From assembly GCA_030831885.1 (NCBI GenBank), contig JAURKF010000191.1, forward strand, positions 1 to 6,041: a stretch of DNA of 6,041 nt. The letters are read 5' to 3'. A program made the position numbers and the translations under genes. How positions within the stretch are numbered: position 1 is the stretch's first letter; every line of letters begins with the position of its first letter. The notes below the pieces were generated by a model that saw nothing but the letters and a program-made list of their open reading frames with translations, did no database searches and was not told the origin of the DNA. The DNA is from Flavobacteriales bacterium (GTDB lineage: Bacteria; Bacteroidota; Bacteroidia; Flavobacteriales; UA16). Below are positions 4,394 through 6,041 of this stretch, in pieces.

Positions 4394-6041
4394 TTAACCG
4401 TTTTTCTTTTTCCCCCCTCGGCCGAAAAGCTGGAGGAACTTTCGCAAGCCGTCAAACGCAAGAAGTACACTTAGTCCGGCTGTCATCAGCCAAATGAATA
4501 TCACATTTGCCGATAGGGTTGAAATCCGCTGTCCGAAGAATACTTTCGTTGGAGCGTAATAATGCGCACTGAAGAACCCATCCGGATCCTTATAAATCAG
4601 TTCCGTTTTCTGAACAAGTCGATTTTTGTATGCAACGAAATGCGCTTGATCCTGCGATTTCGCTACATAGTCCTCTAGATCCTCATTCTTGTGAGCGAAT
4701 TTTAATTCGTTGATTTTTATTGTGCCATCGATGCTGCTTTCAAAATCCGCCTTTGCGTTTTCCGAGATACCCTGTAGCCCTGCGAAATGATTCATGGATT
4801 TTTCCAGTTCTTCGGAGTAACGGGTAAGAGCTTCCGAGGTAACGCTCGTCGGCTCAATCGCAGAAAGGTCACTCATATCGAACGGTGGCAAAATCGCACG
4901 CGCCTCATTGATTTCATTCTTCAGCAGCAGAATATTATCGCTTAGATCGGCATTCCTGTTATTGTTCTTAACCAATGAAACCGACATATTATTGATGCGG
5001 ATAAGTTCATCGCACCACTCTTTTTTGGCCTGGTAATATTGAATATCCTTCTCGTAATTGTAATACAATCTCTCGTATTCATTTTCCTTGAATTGGTGCA
5101 CAGCGAGAGCCTCAAAAGCCCAACGCGCTACCATACTATTGCCAAGGAAAGGCACCTGAGCCTGATTAGTGATTCGCGGATAGAGTCGGTCGAAGGGCAC
5201 AATAACTCCGCTAAAAAGTAGCTGCGGAATAATGAGAATAGGAATGATAATGTAGATGACTTTTGCGCTATTGAAACTCGCCGAAATATTCAAGCCAAGA
5301 ATATTGGCAAAACAACTGGTACTGAATAATACGAGCCAAAAGGGCAGAAACATTCCTTTTACTTCTAGGATGAAGTTTCCGACGAGCACAAACGTAAAGC
5401 TCTGAATTAGGGAGATGAAAAACAAGATAACCATCTTGGAAGCCAAGTAACTTCCTTTATTGAGACTTAAATAGCGCTCTCGTTTCAGGATTTTCTGGTC
5501 TTTAATAATTTCCTCAGCGCTCACCATTAGCCCCAGGAAGATGGCCACTACAACCGCGATGAAAAGGAATTGCGGGAAATTTTGATTTTTAAAAAGCGAA
5601 TACGATTCCCCAACCGGATAATACTTGGTGAAAAGCGATAACACGGCTGCAAGCAGAGGAGCCTCCAAAAAGTTGATGAGCATGTATTGCCTGTTGGCAA
5701 TTTTGCTCAGAATATCACGAATAGTGAATACTTTAAGCTGAGTAAATGCGCCCGGTAGTTTTGATGCGCTTTGGGGAATTTCGTTTGGGACGTGACGACT
5801 TGCCTCGTGATTTGAAATCATCACGTTGAAGAAGTTGTTCCATTCTGCCGGACTTACCCTTCTGTGCTCGGTCTCATGCCCGTATTCGTCCACCACCTTC
5901 GCTTCAATAATATTGAAGATTTGTTCCGGGTTTACATTACCGCAACGAGGACATTCGCTTTCGGTAAGATTCACCTGATTGGCTAGACGCTTGAAATAAA
6001 TAATACTTTCTACGGGGTTCCCATAATAAATAGGATAACCA
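4394..6041 (-). CDS. ABCG-like ABC transporter, permease half (5' end beyond window)
   Basis: This is the C-terminal part of a large ABC transporter in which the ATPase and an ABC-2 type permease are fused, as in the ABCG class. The frame stays open through the GTG at 5974 to the window edge. The 22 upstream codons read GYPIYYGNPVESIIYFKRLA, the typical end of an ABCG-type nucleotide-binding domain, so GTG 5974 is an internal valine and the start is outside. Numbering from that GTG: a CPRCG motif (8-12) within ECPRCGNVNPEQIFNIIEAK forms a linker. TM1 lies at about 98-117, TM2 at 134-153, TM3 at 178-202, TM4 at 210-231, TM5 at 238-258 and TM6 at 487-507. Between TM5 and TM6 lies a polar, helix-rich, coiled-coil-like insert of about 225 residues, probably extracytoplasmic. 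The C-terminal tail GRGGKKKNG is basic, consistent with a cytoplasmic end. Walker A, signature and Walker B are not in view. Substrate and direction are unknown; export is likelier for this permease type. Confidence 0.9.
   Translation of the reverse strand, partial: GYPIYYGNPVESIIYFKRLANQVNLTESECPRCGNVNPEQIFNIIEAKVVDEYGHETEHRRVSPAEWNNFFNVMISNHEASRHVPNEIPQSASKLPGAFTQLKVFTIRDILSKIANRQYMLINFLEAPLLAAVLSLFTKYYPVGESYSLFKNQNFPQFLFIAVVVAIFLGLMVSAEEIIKDQKILKRERYLSLNKGSYLASKMVILFFISLIQSFTFVLVGNFILEVKGMFLPFWLVLFSTSCFANILGLNISASFNSAKVIYIIIPILIIPQLLFSGVIVPFDRLYPRITNQAQVPFLGNSMVARWAFEALAVHQFKENEYERLYYNYEKDIQYYQAKKEWCDELIRINNMSVSLVKNNNRNADLSDNILLLKNEINEARAILPPFDMSDLSAIEPTSVTSEALTRYSEELEKSMNHFAGLQGISENAKADFESSIDGTIKINELKFAHKNEDLEDYVAKSQDQAHFVAYKNRLVQKTELIYKDPDGFFSAHYYAPTKVFFGQRISTLSANVIFIWLMTAGLSVLLAFDGLRKFLQLFGRGGKKKNG

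Noticed and set aside
4386..4436. Pyrimidine-rich tract and weak CCTC...GAGG stem after the SiaC-like gene as a terminator
   Set aside because: The stem is only four pairs and lies inside the ABC transporter coding region with no T-tract after it; the tract is explained by the Lys/Gly-rich C-terminal tail on the minus strand.
1..6041. CRISPR arrays, tRNA or rRNA genes, insertion sequences, phage or toxin-antitoxin genes
   Set aside because: No spaced direct repeats, cloverleaf-like sequence, transposase motifs or terminal inverted repeats were seen; genes fill nearly the whole window with ordinary housekeeping or envelope families.

Overview
This window reads as an ordinary chromosomal segment of a Bacteroidota bacterium, most like a Flavobacteriales-type or related free-living lineage. 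The evidence is family-level: a secreted PD40-propeller protein beside a secreted M28 peptidase with a C-terminal PDZ domain, a DUF1987/SiaC-type protein, and a large ABCG-like ABC transporter with a 'CGNVNPEQ' linker. Start codons lack purine-rich Shine-Dalgarno sequences, and the clearest promoter fits the Bacteroidota TTTG-N19-TAnnTTTG pattern. Base composition looks even and moderate across the window, and no mobile element, RNA gene or CRISPR array is visible.

Layout: (1) 7-1073, plus strand, is a TolB-like/PD40 beta-propeller protein with an N-terminal signal peptide. As written it is broken by a one-base frameshift near position 281. (2) 1122-2384, plus strand, is a secreted M28 zinc aminopeptidase with a PDZ domain, 48 bases downstream and probably in the same transcription unit. 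(3) 2394-3170 and 3167-3919, minus strand, are a two-gene operon with a class I SAM methyltransferase first and a ZIP-family metal transporter second, joined by an ATGA stop/start overlap. (4) 3920-4017 is the only sizeable intergenic gap and carries back-to-back promoters. (5) 4018-4386, plus strand, is a SiaC/DUF1987 regulatory phosphoprotein. (6) 4394-6041, minus strand, is the permease half of an ABCG-like transporter whose ATPase half lies beyond the right edge.

The window is tightly packed. Two convergent gene pairs leave only 9 and 7 bases between stop codons. The first pair of genes likely acts outside the cytoplasmic membrane on peptides or proteins. The methyltransferase/ZIP pair is co-translated but has no obvious shared biochemistry. 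The SiaC-like gene has no visible kinase, phosphatase or diguanylate cyclase partner here. I do not see a wholly new system. The points most worth a second look are the frameshift, the Bacteroidota-style ABC transporter with its large extracytoplasmic insert, the orphan SiaC-like gene, and the ZIP protein with two separate histidine clusters.
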